Assembly (NCBI GenBank): GCA_040753915.1
Contig: JBFMDN010000005.1
Location: forward strand, 62,001 to 126,000
Source: JBFMDN01 sp040753915
GTDB taxonomy: Bacteria; Desulfobacterota; Desulfomonilia; Desulfomonilales; Desulfomonilaceae
Length of the DNA: 64,000 nt
Direction: 5' to 3'
The position numbers and the translations under genes were made by a program. The notes under the pieces are model-generated. The model was given only the letters and a program-made list of their open reading frames with translations, had not been told where the DNA came from and searched no databases. Below, one piece after another: positions 1 to 7,396 of the stretch. Numbering within the stretch: position 1 is the first letter of the stretch; every line of letters starts with the position of its first letter.

Positions 1-73
1 AATGCTTCCGATCCACCCTTTCTCCTCGCCCCCTACCTGGCCGAAATCATCCCCTTCTTTCATCTCTCCACCC

Positions 74-88
74 TGGCACGGAGATTGC
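74..88 (+). promoter_or_regulatory. sigma-54 (-24/-12) promoter P1
   Basis: TGGCACGGAGATTGC matches the RpoN consensus (TGGCAC-N5-TTGC) without a mismatch. The GG is at 75-76 and the GC at 87-88, the obligatory 10 nt apart. The start site is expected near 100. It reads towards the terminator at 141-182 and, beyond it, the glutaredoxin gene at 304. Confidence 0.7.
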
Positions 89-99
89 TCCATCAGCGT

Positions 100-182
100 A
101 CACGCCATTGGTTCCACCTTCCATGAGAGTGTAGCCTGCAGAAAGCCCAGAGAGCTCTCCCTTTCGCTGGGCTTTCATTTTT
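100..182 (+). ncRNA. candidate sigma-54-dependent small RNA or attenuated leader
   Basis: The interval between the predicted start of P1 (about 100) and the T-tract of the intrinsic terminator (about 182) would give a transcript of roughly 80 nt with no convincing reading frame. It could be a free-standing small RNA or the leader of the glutaredoxin gene at 304, with the hairpin acting as an attenuator. No known RNA family is recognised. Confidence 0.35.
141..182 (+). terminator. intrinsic terminator
   Basis: A perfect 10-bp stem, GAAAGCCCAG (141-150) with CTGGGCTTTC (167-176), is followed by ATTTTT. The loop contains AGAGCTCT, itself a palindrome. It ends the short transcript from P1 or a gene lying before the window. 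Confidence 0.75.
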
Positions 183-303
183 CGAATCCCGCCACTCCCA
201 ATACTCTTCAGCCCTCCCTTCCCTTCTCTCGCCAACAATGGTAATAACCATAGTCCATTTCAAAGACGAATCCGGCATGATCCCTGGTCGGAAGGAGATC
301 TCG

Positions 304-555
304 ATGGAGATATGCAAGCTTTACTCGCTCAGCACGTGCAGTCACTGCAAATCTTGCAAGCGCTTTCTCGGTGAATGCGGAATCGAATACGAGTTCACTG
401 ATGTGGACTTGCTGCCGGAAGAGGACAGGAAAGAGGTCATCGAGGAGATAAAGAGACTGACTCAGCGATGCGCTTTCCCAACAATTATTATCGGAAATAG
501 GGTTATCGTGGGCTTCCGGGAGGACGAAATTCGGGAAGCACTGGGAATGCGATAG
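304..555 (+). CDS. glutaredoxin-family thiol-disulfide protein
   Basis: This 83-residue protein has the size and order of a small glutaredoxin/NrdH-like thioredoxin fold. The redox motif CSHC is at residues 12-15 in the first loop, with a third cysteine three residues on, and there is a FPT cis-proline segment followed by a strand ending in NRVIVGF. The likely role is cytosolic thiol-disulfide exchange; the partner is unknown. An in-frame ATG exists at 238, but AAGGAG at 292-297 lies six bases before the ATG at 304, so the later start is chosen. The upstream sigma-54 promoter and terminator could control it by read-through. The fold is secure, the physiological partner is not. Confidence 0.8.
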   Translation: MEICKLYSLSTCSHCKSCKRFLGECGIEYEFTDVDLLPEEDRKEVIEEIKRLTQRCAFPTIIIGNRVIVGFREDEIREALGMR

Positions 556-649
556 GACGTGACGCCACCTTTTGTGCTCCAAGAGGCAGAGCCGGCTGTC
601 TGCTGGAAAGCTTGAATGACCTTTTGGCCGCTCCAAGACGGCGCCTGAG

Positions 650-1120
650 GTGCGTCCGGGGAGCAATGATTGCTCGAACCAAGGTATCGCCGTGGACTAT
701 CGCTTCTTTGTCGAATCCTATGAGAATGGTTGCCGCACCCTGCTCCTGATGGAGCTCACATACGACAGGGACCTCGACTGGTATCAGATAAGAGTGTTTC
801 TGGGCGAGGAGATGATCGGATATGTCCACGGATACGCGAACAAGGGCTGGACGCCCCAGGTGAACAACATCTGGGTGGCGGAAAACCACCGCAGGAAAAG
901 GATAGCTTCTGCCATGATGGCCAAATTGGAGGACTTCTTTGGGCAGATTCCTCTTCCCGCAACGCCCATAGAGGATAACGAAGCGGCCAAGGGGTTTTGG
1001 AGTACCTTCACGAAAGGGACGTGGGTAGAACAGGGCGAGAAGAGAGCGAGACGACCTCCCGAAGAACGACCATCCTTCCTCACAGGGAAGGCCAACCACG
1101 ACAATTCCGAGAATACCTGA
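650..1120 (+). CDS. GNAT-like N-acetyltransferase
   Basis: The centre of this 156-residue protein reads as a GNAT core: a strand with NNIWVAENHRRKRIASAMM (an Rx-x-IA variant of the pyrophosphate-binding loop), then a helix, a short strand and a DNEAAKGFW segment like the C-terminal part of acetyltransferases. The last 35 residues are basic and look disordered. The substrate cannot be told. The start is uncertain: 650 is a GTG without a good ribosome site. The stop at 1118-1120 is one base from the ATG of the next gene, so the two are probably co-transcribed. Confidence 0.55.
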   Translation: MRPGSNDCSNQGIAVDYRFFVESYENGCRTLLLMELTYDRDLDWYQIRVFLGEEMIGYVHGYANKGWTPQVNNIWVAENHRRKRIASAMMAKLEDFFGQIPLPATPIEDNEAAKGFWSTFTKGTWVEQGEKRARRPPEERPSFLTGKANHDNSENT

Positions 1121-1121
1121 C

Positions 1122-2069
1122 ATGGTGGAGAGACCGCGACTCACGGTGCGGGCTACAGAGGCGGTGAGACTCATCAGGTCCGGATTGAACGATCAGGACT
1201 TGATGCGAGCGTACAACATATCCGCCCGCAGCGTCGAGCGGTTATGCGACAAACTGGTCCAGGCGGGTGAGATTACCAGGGATGAGCTTGAACGACGCAT
1301 GTCTACGCCCCAAAGATCTCACGTCGTTGACGTTGTGACCACTCGGGCACAGAAACACTGGTTCACGAAGAGAAAGGTCCAGGTAAGCGCTTCGGAATTC
1401 GTTGCCTTCTTGCGGGGCGGTCTGAGCGACCTGGAGTTGATGGAGAAATATGGCATCTCGTCCCGCGGACTGGACAGGCTCTTCGAGTTGCTGGTCCGTA
1501 GAGGCCACATAGACCAGACGGAGCTCGACGAAAGAAAGCTATCGTTCCACTGGGCGGACATTGCGTTCGTTCGATCAGATGGTGTCCTGCCCGAGCCGAT
1601 CGTGGAGAGCCAGACGCGGCCTTTGCCCGCCACGGAAAGATGTAGAGAATGGGCGACCAGCCACCAGGTTGCTCTCGCAGCAGCTCTTGGGCTCCTCGGG
1701 GGAGTTGCTCTATCCGTTGCATTCTTGGTGGCCCGTGTGGGAACGGATCGTACCGTGGAGCTACTTTGGAGCCCTGACCACTATGTCGCGGCAGCAAGGT
1801 CCGCGGATCCGCTCACACGCGCGGCCGACCAGATGGTCACGATTCTCGAGGCAGTCGCACGAGGCGAGCCGGGACCAAAAGGCTCAACTCATGGCGTGGA
1901 GCAGACGAAGTACGACCAGTGCCTGAAGGAATGTGACAGAGACCATCTGCCCGACGATGAGGTTGACCGAGTGATGCGGATTGCCTGCAGAAAGAAATGC
2001 GTCCTTCTGTACAGCGAACGCATGAGAAAGGTTCGCGAGCTCTACCATTCTCCGGGCGCCACCCAGTAG
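1122..2069 (+). CDS. membrane-anchored protein with two repeat domains and a twin CX3C tail
   Basis: Function unknown. Residues about 12-58 and 88-134 are two copies of a roughly 47-residue helical domain (pattern: xIRxGLxDxxLM, YxIS, then LxxKLVxAG), which recurs in the proteins at 24040 and 56210. The spacing suggests a small HTH-like or protein-interaction fold. One transmembrane helix follows near residues 184-208. The C-terminal part is probably on the other side of the membrane and carries CLKEC at 267-271 and CRKKC at 289-293, a twin CX3C arrangement that could form two disulfides. The gene starts one base after the GNAT-like gene stops. Confidence 0.65.
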   Translation: MVERPRLTVRATEAVRLIRSGLNDQDLMRAYNISARSVERLCDKLVQAGEITRDELERRMSTPQRSHVVDVVTTRAQKHWFTKRKVQVSASEFVAFLRGGLSDLELMEKYGISSRGLDRLFELLVRRGHIDQTELDERKLSFHWADIAFVRSDGVLPEPIVESQTRPLPATERCREWATSHQVALAAALGLLGGVALSVAFLVARVGTDRTVELLWSPDHYVAAARSADPLTRAADQMVTILEAVARGEPGPKGSTHGVEQTKYDQCLKECDRDHLPDDEVDRVMRIACRKKCVLLYSERMRKVRELYHSPGATQ

Positions 2070-2203
2070 GGTCGATTTATCCATGCCGCACAGGTGCCTC
2101 GTCGAGCCGATCATCCGAATTCGCGCGCTAGGCGGACAATTGGTACGAAAGGGGCGCGGTTTTGGGACACGCTGGAATCAATAACTGGTTGAAATGATTT
2201 GAG

Positions 2204-2227
2204 CGGACCGGCGTGGCGTCCGTTTTT
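2204..2227 (+). terminator. weak intrinsic terminator
   Basis: CGGAC (2204-2208) pairs with GTCCG (2218-2222) and is followed directly by TTTTT. The stem is only 5 bp, so strength is doubtful. It is well placed to end the transcript of the gene at 1122-2069. Confidence 0.4.
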
Positions 2228-2337
2228 AAGACAAGAGATCTATGGGGATCTTCTGGGGGCTTTTCTCGCCGTCAATGACTAGTCTATAACCGTCTATGAT
2301 CATTATGATAAAAGTTATTTTTCTTGTACGGGAGCCA

Positions 2338-2352
2338 TGGCACGCTTAATGC
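2338..2352 (+). promoter_or_regulatory. sigma-54 promoter P2
   Basis: TGGCACGCTTAATGC has GG at 2339-2340 and GC at 2351-2352 with 10 nt between. The -24 element is perfect; the -12 element is ATGC instead of TTGC. It reads towards the ankyrin-repeat gene. Confidence 0.6.
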
Positions 2353-2561
2353 TTAAAGGAACGACGATATAGAACCGCGGGTATGGGAAATTCCTCGATG
2401 ATTCTCTTTTCACGTTTGACCTTAATAATGCGGAATGTGTTGAGGGCCACGTGTGCTTAATGCGGGGCACGTGCCTGGCTTGCGAAAGGGTCGGATCCTA
2501 GGACGGAGTGAGGCGGCTGTCCGTGGAGAAGATGGTGTGATGGTACGATCTGCGACAGGAG

Positions 2562-3107
2562 ATGGATTCGAGAGGACGCGGGATGGCGGTGACGGAATTC
2601 ATACGTGATGCTCAAGGCGGCAACTTCAATTCTCTCCTGGAGGCTATAAGCCGGGGACAGGATGTCAATGCAGCTAATCGCTATGGGGTGACTGCTTTGA
2701 TGGCTGCTGCCTTGGCCGGACACAAGCGATCGGTGCAACTGCTCCTGGATGCGGGGGCTTCCGTGGAGTCGGAAGAGAATTCATTCGGGTGTACGCCTCT
2801 CATGTTTGCATGTATGTCGGGCAATGCGGAAGTCGTCAAAGCAATGCTCAGGAAGGGTGCACGGATCAATCATCAGGACGTGATCGGGAGAACCCCTCTC
2901 ATGGCTGCTGCGGCCACGGGAAGGCTTGAGGTCGTTGAGACGCTTCTGGAATGGGGCGCGGACGTCAATATTCGGAACAGGTTCGGGGCCACCGCCTTGG
3001 ATCTTGCCGACCGCAATGACCACTCGAGGATTGTGGCGCTTCTCGTAGCGTACGGAGCAACATGCCTGAACACCAGGCGCAACGCGGCAGTGACAGCTCT
3101 CGTGTGA
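2562..3107 (+). CDS. ankyrin-repeat protein
   Basis: This 181-residue protein consists almost wholly of ankyrin repeats. At least four are visible, with the signatures GVTALMAAALAGH, GCTPLMFACMSGN, GRTPLMAAAATGR and GATALDLADRNDH, each followed by a VVxxLLxxGA-type helix. There is no signal peptide or second domain, so it is probably a cytosolic protein-binding adaptor. AGGAG lies a few bases before the ATG at 2562; a second ATG at 2583 is possible. It is preceded by a sigma-54 promoter, which links it to the nitrogen/stress-type regulation seen elsewhere here. Its partner is unknown. Confidence 0.85.
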   Translation: MDSRGRGMAVTEFIRDAQGGNFNSLLEAISRGQDVNAANRYGVTALMAAALAGHKRSVQLLLDAGASVESEENSFGCTPLMFACMSGNAEVVKAMLRKGARINHQDVIGRTPLMAAAATGRLEVVETLLEWGADVNIRNRFGATALDLADRNDHSRIVALLVAYGATCLNTRRNAAVTALV

Positions 3108-3183
3108 GAGTCTCATGCACAGCGGATTGCTCCATACTAGGTCCTCTTGGTGGCGAGCGGTCTGGAAAGACGAGCGACAGAAC

Positions 3184-3402
3184 ATGACAGAATCTTTGGA
3201 TCAGCAGCTCCGGAATCTCGTTGAGGCAGGCTGGCACGTGATCGAAAGCGATTTCGATACGGCCGCATTTCTCAAATGGAGGAAAGCGGCTGTCGCGTGT
3301 CTTGATGAGCTCATGGAACCCGACGAGAAAAGTACCCTATCAGAAGGTATTCCGCTGGAGAAGGTCACCGGGGAGAACGACCTGGGCAAGTGCTTATTCT
3401 GA
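3184..3402 (+). CDS. small hypothetical protein
   Basis: A 72-residue acidic protein with no recognised domain, predicted mostly helical. The frame is open upstream to 3115, but the ATG at 3184 gives the more natural N-terminus. No strong ribosome site is visible at either. It follows the ankyrin gene by about 75 bases in the same direction. It ends GKCLF, a C-terminal cysteine segment resembling a CaaX box, probably by chance. Moderate to low confidence that it is expressed. Confidence 0.35.
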   Translation: MTESLDQQLRNLVEAGWHVIESDFDTAAFLKWRKAAVACLDELMEPDEKSTLSEGIPLEKVTGENDLGKCLF

Positions 3403-3826
3403 GAGTGAGGTTCCGCTGGGATGAGAGAGGTTGCCTGCCTTGTGAAGAGTAAGCGTGCAATAATCACGTGAAATGGTAATGGCCTGCACGCCGTCGAACG
3501 GTTTCTTATGTAACCGTTCGGTCGCCTTGGGAATGTCCGCTCGCCCGAGAGATCGAACGGTTACCGTTTATTTGGACCATGCACTCGCCAGCAAGCTCGC
3601 TGATCTTGATTCCAGTTTACTTACGCATTGGCAAAAGGACCCTTCGTACGTATAATCAGGAGGGTTGTGCTAGTGCTCGGCACACGAAAATCAAGAGCGA
3701 TCGGCTGTTCTTTTGTGCTCCCTCCTGCCATTCCTGTCTGGGCCGGCGCAGTGAACAAGATTGAAGGTTGTCCATAGCAGGTGCCATAGCTTATAGGAAT
3801 GGAGAGAATCGCCCGAGAGGTCATGG
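3403..3826. other. intergenic region before the histidine kinase
   Basis: No convincing gene. The notable content is a pair of palindromes at 3495-3568, described separately. No sigma-54 match with the correct 10-nt spacing was found here. Confidence 0.5.
3495..3568. promoter_or_regulatory. operator-like palindromes
   Basis: CGAACGGTT (3495-3503) and AACCGTTCG (3512-3520) form a perfect 9-bp inverted repeat with an 8-nt spacer. CGAACGGTT recurs at 3554-3562 inside a second palindrome, AACGGTTACCGTT (3556-3568). Three half-sites within 75 bp, about 260-330 bases before the kinase gene, look like a transcription-factor binding array. The cognate regulator is unknown. Confidence 0.45.
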
Positions 3827-5428
3827 ATGCACAGCGAATCAATGTCTCTCGCCTGCTCCGGTTTGCGGCTCCGGGAGGCCAGCCCACCGCCTACTGCCGA
3901 TCTTCCGAAGGTTCCGGAGGCGTTCCTCGTTTGGCTGGCCATCAACCGAGGGGGGATCATTAAAGAGTGGGTCAACCGTCTCTCGGACCTCTCGCCTTCC
4001 TATCGCACGCGGCCTCGAGTTGAGCTCTGGGGCACTGTCACCGAAGCCTTTGAAGCCAATGTGGATGCGCTCTCCTTCGGGAGCCTCGAGCGCATGGACG
4101 GCTTCATCGATTACATAACGAAAAAACGGCTCGAAGCCGGTTTTCCTCTCTCTGACGTTCAAAAGGCTTTCGAGCTTTTCCGGGTCATCGTGGTGGAGAG
4201 GCTCTGCCAGAGTGAGGCATCGCATCTGATCGTTCAGGTCGTGGCAGCACTAAATTCCTGCCTGGCGTACACCATTCATCGGTTCTCGGATCATTTTCAA
4301 CATATGCACGAGCAAGCCCTCTGGGATCACGCCGCGCACCTTGAGCGTGAGGTAAATCAGCGCACCGCTGAGCTAGCCGAGAGCGAGCGACGCTACAAGA
4401 CTCTTGTAGAGGAGATAAATGACGGCTATTTCGTGATCCAGGACGACAAGATCGTCTTTGCGAACCAGGCCTTTTGTCGCATGCATGGAGCTGAGCTCGA
4501 TGAAGTGCTTGGCAGGCCTTTCTTGGATTTTGTGGCATTGGAATGTAGGCAAAGCGTCCTATCCGCGTACCAGGATTCATTAAGAAACCGGTCCAGGGGT
4601 GAGCATCTCGAGTATACGCGTGTGGGGTGCGCCGAAGGGAAAGGGGTCACTGAGGTCAAATCTCGGGTTGTAGATCTTGGACAAGGACCTCTCATGATCG
4701 GGATATGCAGAGATATCAGCGCGAGAGTGGCTATGGAAGCCAAAGTGCGAGAGCACGAGCGCATGGCTTACGTAGGCCATCTCACAGCCTCGCTTTCCCA
4801 TGAGATTCGAAATCCTCTCTCGTCCATCAAGATGAACCTCCAGATTCTCAGCAGGAAGCTCGAGTTGGACGGATTCGACCGCAGGAGGCTCGAAATCACA
4901 GTTCAACAGGTCTCGCGGCTCGAAGACATACTGCGGCAACTGCTGGACACTGCACGGCCTTTGCACATAGACCCCGCGCCCACGGATCTTTCCAATTTGG
5001 CCCAGGAATGCATAGAGTTGCTGGAGCCCAAAGCAACGGAGCGGGATATTTGCCTGGCGTTTCGGTGCGCGAAGAGGATACGGGCGGTGTATGCTGATTC
5101 CGGTAAGATCGAGGAGGCTGTGATCAATCTCTTGCTCAACGCTATCGAAGCCGTGTCCGAGGGGGGAAAAATCACGGTCTGGACAAAGAGCACTTCGATT
5201 CAGGGAAAGCGCTTTGGGGAGCTGGGAGTTCGGGACAATGGGCCGGGGATTGAACCGGAGCGTGTCAATCTTGTGTTTACGCCATTTTATACGAGCAAGA
5301 CGCAGGGAACCGGTCTTGGTCTGAGCAACGTCAAGAGAATCATGGATGCCCACAAGGGCACCGTCGAAGTACGGAGCCGCAAGGGCAGAGGAGCCACTTT
5401 TCTTCTGAGACTGCCATGCATTCCATGA
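3827..5428 (+). CDS. RsbRD_N-PAS sensor histidine kinase
   Basis: This 533-residue protein has no transmembrane segment and should sense a cytosolic signal. Residues about 35-170 resemble the RsbRD N-terminal domain (IIKEWVNRLS and a helical bundle), unusual in front of a kinase. A short coiled coil leads into a PAS domain at about 185-300. HisKA follows with the H-box SHEIRNPLSS, the phospho-acceptor being His325. The HATPase_c domain carries an N-box (INLLLNAIEA) and G-boxes (DNGPGIE, GTGLGLS). The stop overlaps the next ATG by 4 bp (ATGA), so kinase and regulator are translationally coupled and form a two-component pair, probably controlling the sigma-54 promoter at 6912. Confidence 0.9.
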   Translation: MHSESMSLACSGLRLREASPPPTADLPKVPEAFLVWLAINRGGIIKEWVNRLSDLSPSYRTRPRVELWGTVTEAFEANVDALSFGSLERMDGFIDYITKKRLEAGFPLSDVQKAFELFRVIVVERLCQSEASHLIVQVVAALNSCLAYTIHRFSDHFQHMHEQALWDHAAHLEREVNQRTAELAESERRYKTLVEEINDGYFVIQDDKIVFANQAFCRMHGAELDEVLGRPFLDFVALECRQSVLSAYQDSLRNRSRGEHLEYTRVGCAEGKGVTEVKSRVVDLGQGPLMIGICRDISARVAMEAKVREHERMAYVGHLTASLSHEIRNPLSSIKMNLQILSRKLELDGFDRRRLEITVQQVSRLEDILRQLLDTARPLHIDPAPTDLSNLAQECIELLEPKATERDICLAFRCAKRIRAVYADSGKIEEAVINLLLNAIEAVSEGGKITVWTKSTSIQGKRFGELGVRDNGPGIEPERVNLVFTPFYTSKTQGTGLGLSNVKRIMDAHKGTVEVRSRKGRGATFLLRLPCIP

Positions 5429-6789
5429 AAAATGTCCTCGTAATCGATGACGAAGCGTCCATCAGAGAATCCGTCGAGATGTTCCTCCGGGAGAAGGGAT
5501 TCGAGGCCTGGACGGCCAGCACAGGAGCGGAAGGCCTGGAGGCCTGGCGTACATACTCGCCGGAAGTCATAATCCTCGACATTCGGCTCCCGGACGTGTC
5601 CGGCCTGGAAATACTGAAGCAGATAACAGCCGAAGATCACACTGTAAAGGTGATCATGATCACGGCCTACCACGACATGGAGACGACGATCGAGGCCATG
5701 CGCAACGGGGCGTACGATTACGTCCACAAACCGCTGGATGTGGACGAATTGGATCGGGTGGTCACCATGGGCCAACACGTTGCCAAGGCTGCTCGTTTGA
5801 GCCCTCTGCTCCCCCCTGAAGAACGGGACAGTGGGCGAAAGCTTCGTATTCTGGGTCGCACATCAGAAATGAGATCCATTTTCAAGACAATAGGGCTCCT
5901 GTCCCGCAACAGGGCTACTGTGCTGATCGAAGGCGAGACCGGTACGGGCAAGGACCTCATCGCTCGTGTAATACACCAGTCGTCGCAATACAGCGATCAG
6001 CCGTTCGTGACGGTCGATTGCACGACCTTGGTGGCGACCCTCCTGGAATCCGAGCTGTTCGGCCATGAACGGGGAGCGTTCACGGGAGCTGTGGAAGCCA
6101 AACGAGGCCGACTGGAGCTCGCCGGAGGAGGAACAGTCTTTTTTGACGAGATCGGCGATCTGCCACTTCCCCTTCAGGGGAAGCTCCTCCGTTTCTTGGA
6201 AGGACGGGAATTCACTCGTGTGGGGGGGACCCAGATCTATCGCTGCGCGGCGCGCATCGTAGCCGCGACAAATCAAGATTTGACAGAACTGGCACGCAGA
6301 GGCAGGTTTCGGCAGGATCTGCTGTACAGGCTCAAGGTGATTAGCATCACCGTCCCCCCTTTGCGGGATCGCTCCAAAGATATACCGGATCTGGTCCGCT
6401 ATTTTGTGGCTCGCATCAACGAAGAGCTTCACACCACTGTTACCAGAGTTGAAAAAGAGGCAATGGCCGCTCTCAAAGCTCACTCTTGGCCGGGCAATGT
6501 GCGCGAGCTGAGGAACGTGCTGACCAAGGCAGTCATGGAATCCAGAGGTTCGGTCCTGTTGGTCGACGCTGTGAAAGCCGCGTTGGCCGGTTCTGTATCG
6601 CGGTCTCCCGCTGCCGCAGGTCTCCTGTCTCTCGAGGAAATGGAGAAGGAACACATTCTCAAGACGATTGCTGCGGTAGGAGGCAACCTCTCCGCTGCAG
6701 CCAGAGCGCTCGGGCTATCCCGCCCAACACTGCGCAAGAGACTCAAACTGTACGGGATTCACGATCCTGGCGCTACGACAACCAAATAG
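5425..6789 (+). CDS. NtrC-family sigma-54 response regulator
   Basis: Receiver domain at about residues 1-118 (acidic pair DDE near 9, phospho-acceptor Asp in IILDIRLP near 52, Lys in HKPLD near 103). AAA+ domain at about 140-380 with Walker A GETGTGKD, the sigma-54-contacting GAFTGA loop, Walker B VFFDEIG, and an arginine-finger region. Fis-type HTH at the end (NLSAAARALGLSRPTLRKRL). It activates RNA polymerase-sigma-54 on phosphorylation by the kinase encoded just before it. An ATG at 5416 is also in frame, but 5425 gives the 4-bp ATGA overlap. The nearest target is the promoter 123 bases after its stop. Confidence 0.93.
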   Translation: MKNVLVIDDEASIRESVEMFLREKGFEAWTASTGAEGLEAWRTYSPEVIILDIRLPDVSGLEILKQITAEDHTVKVIMITAYHDMETTIEAMRNGAYDYVHKPLDVDELDRVVTMGQHVAKAARLSPLLPPEERDSGRKLRILGRTSEMRSIFKTIGLLSRNRATVLIEGETGTGKDLIARVIHQSSQYSDQPFVTVDCTTLVATLLESELFGHERGAFTGAVEAKRGRLELAGGGTVFFDEIGDLPLPLQGKLLRFLEGREFTRVGGTQIYRCAARIVAATNQDLTELARRGRFRQDLLYRLKVISITVPPLRDRSKDIPDLVRYFVARINEELHTTVTRVEKEAMAALKAHSWPGNVRELRNVLTKAVMESRGSVLLVDAVKAALAGSVSRSPAAAGLLSLEEMEKEHILKTIAAVGGNLSAAARALGLSRPTLRKRLKLYGIHDPGATTTK

Positions 6790-6911
6790 GTGGTAAGCTT
6801 TTTTCCACGACCGGCAAGAAGGTTACCATGCGTTGCGACACCGACTCGGCGGCTGCACAAAATTAGCATATTTTATCAAACAGATAGATCCATTTCCGTG
6901 TAGCGCTTCCT

Positions 6912-6926
6912 TGGCATCAAGCTTGC
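6912..6926 (+). promoter_or_regulatory. sigma-54 promoter P3
   Basis: TGGCATCAAGCTTGC has GG at 6913-6914 and GC at 6925-6926 with 10 nt between; one mismatch from consensus (T for C at the end of the -24 box). The start is expected near 6938. It would drive the orphan HTH gene and the Liv operon. The regulator gene directly upstream is the obvious activator. Confidence 0.65.
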
Positions 6927-7060
6927 TCTTATGAGGATCGGTGGATCCACGGCGCTTAGCCTGCAGATCCCGACCACCCTGCCTTCCACATGAACCAGCA
7001 CGATTGATGCTGCGGCTTCATGGCAGAGGAACTGTAACCGACAACCTGAGAGTCCGGACC

Positions 7061-7246
7061 ATGGAGAGGATCAAGACCCTCGAAGAAATCCGACGGGAGC
7101 ACATCCGCCAGGTAATCCGTTCTACTCAGGGAGATCTCGAAGAAGCGAGCCGCATCTTGGGGATAACGGTCCCAGCCTTACGCCGCAGGTTGAAAGAATA
7201 CGGTTTCTCACTCGAAGAGCGGAAAGAAAAACCTCATGGCTCATAA
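7061..7246 (+). CDS. orphan Fis-type HTH protein
   Basis: A 61-residue protein that is little more than the Fis/NtrC-type DNA-binding domain: a helix, then DLEEASRILGITVPALRRRL. It resembles the C-terminus of the regulator at 5425 but has no AAA+ domain. The frame extends upstream to 6941, but that part is proline- and arginine-rich and lacks a ribosome site; the ATG at 7061 gives a clean domain. It lies between sigma-54 promoter P3 and the transporter. It may bind the same sites as the NtrC-type protein without activating, acting as a competitor or DNA-bending helper; that is inference. Confidence 0.65.
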   Translation: MERIKTLEEIRREHIRQVIRSTQGDLEEASRILGITVPALRRRLKEYGFSLEERKEKPHGS

Positions 7247-7396
7247 TGTGCCGCACGCACTTTGGTGCTTTATCCTGATTTCTAAGAGATGCCCGGGATT
7301 CTCCCGGAGCGTCGGTCCCTGGACCTCACAACGGCTTGGGAGGCCTACAGGGTGTGCGCGAGGCAACCGGCAATAACACCACAAAGGAGTGATGAC

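Larger units (their letters stand above)
2070..2561. other. intergenic region before the ankyrin gene
   Basis: No credible gene. It holds a weak terminator (2204-2227), a strong sigma-54 promoter (2338-2352), the 10-bp palindrome GGCACGTGCC at 2466-2475 and a second CACGTG about 20 bp before it. The leader from the predicted start near 2364 to the ankyrin ATG would be about 200 nt, long enough for regulation. Confidence 0.6.

Noticed and set aside
2..244. 80-residue open frame at the window start
   Set aside because: It covers the sigma-54 promoter and the terminator, is rich in Pro/Ser/His without a domain, and has no ribosome site.
3473..3655. 60-residue frame over the palindromes
   Set aside because: No ribosome site or family; its sequence is set by the repeated CGAACGGTT elements.
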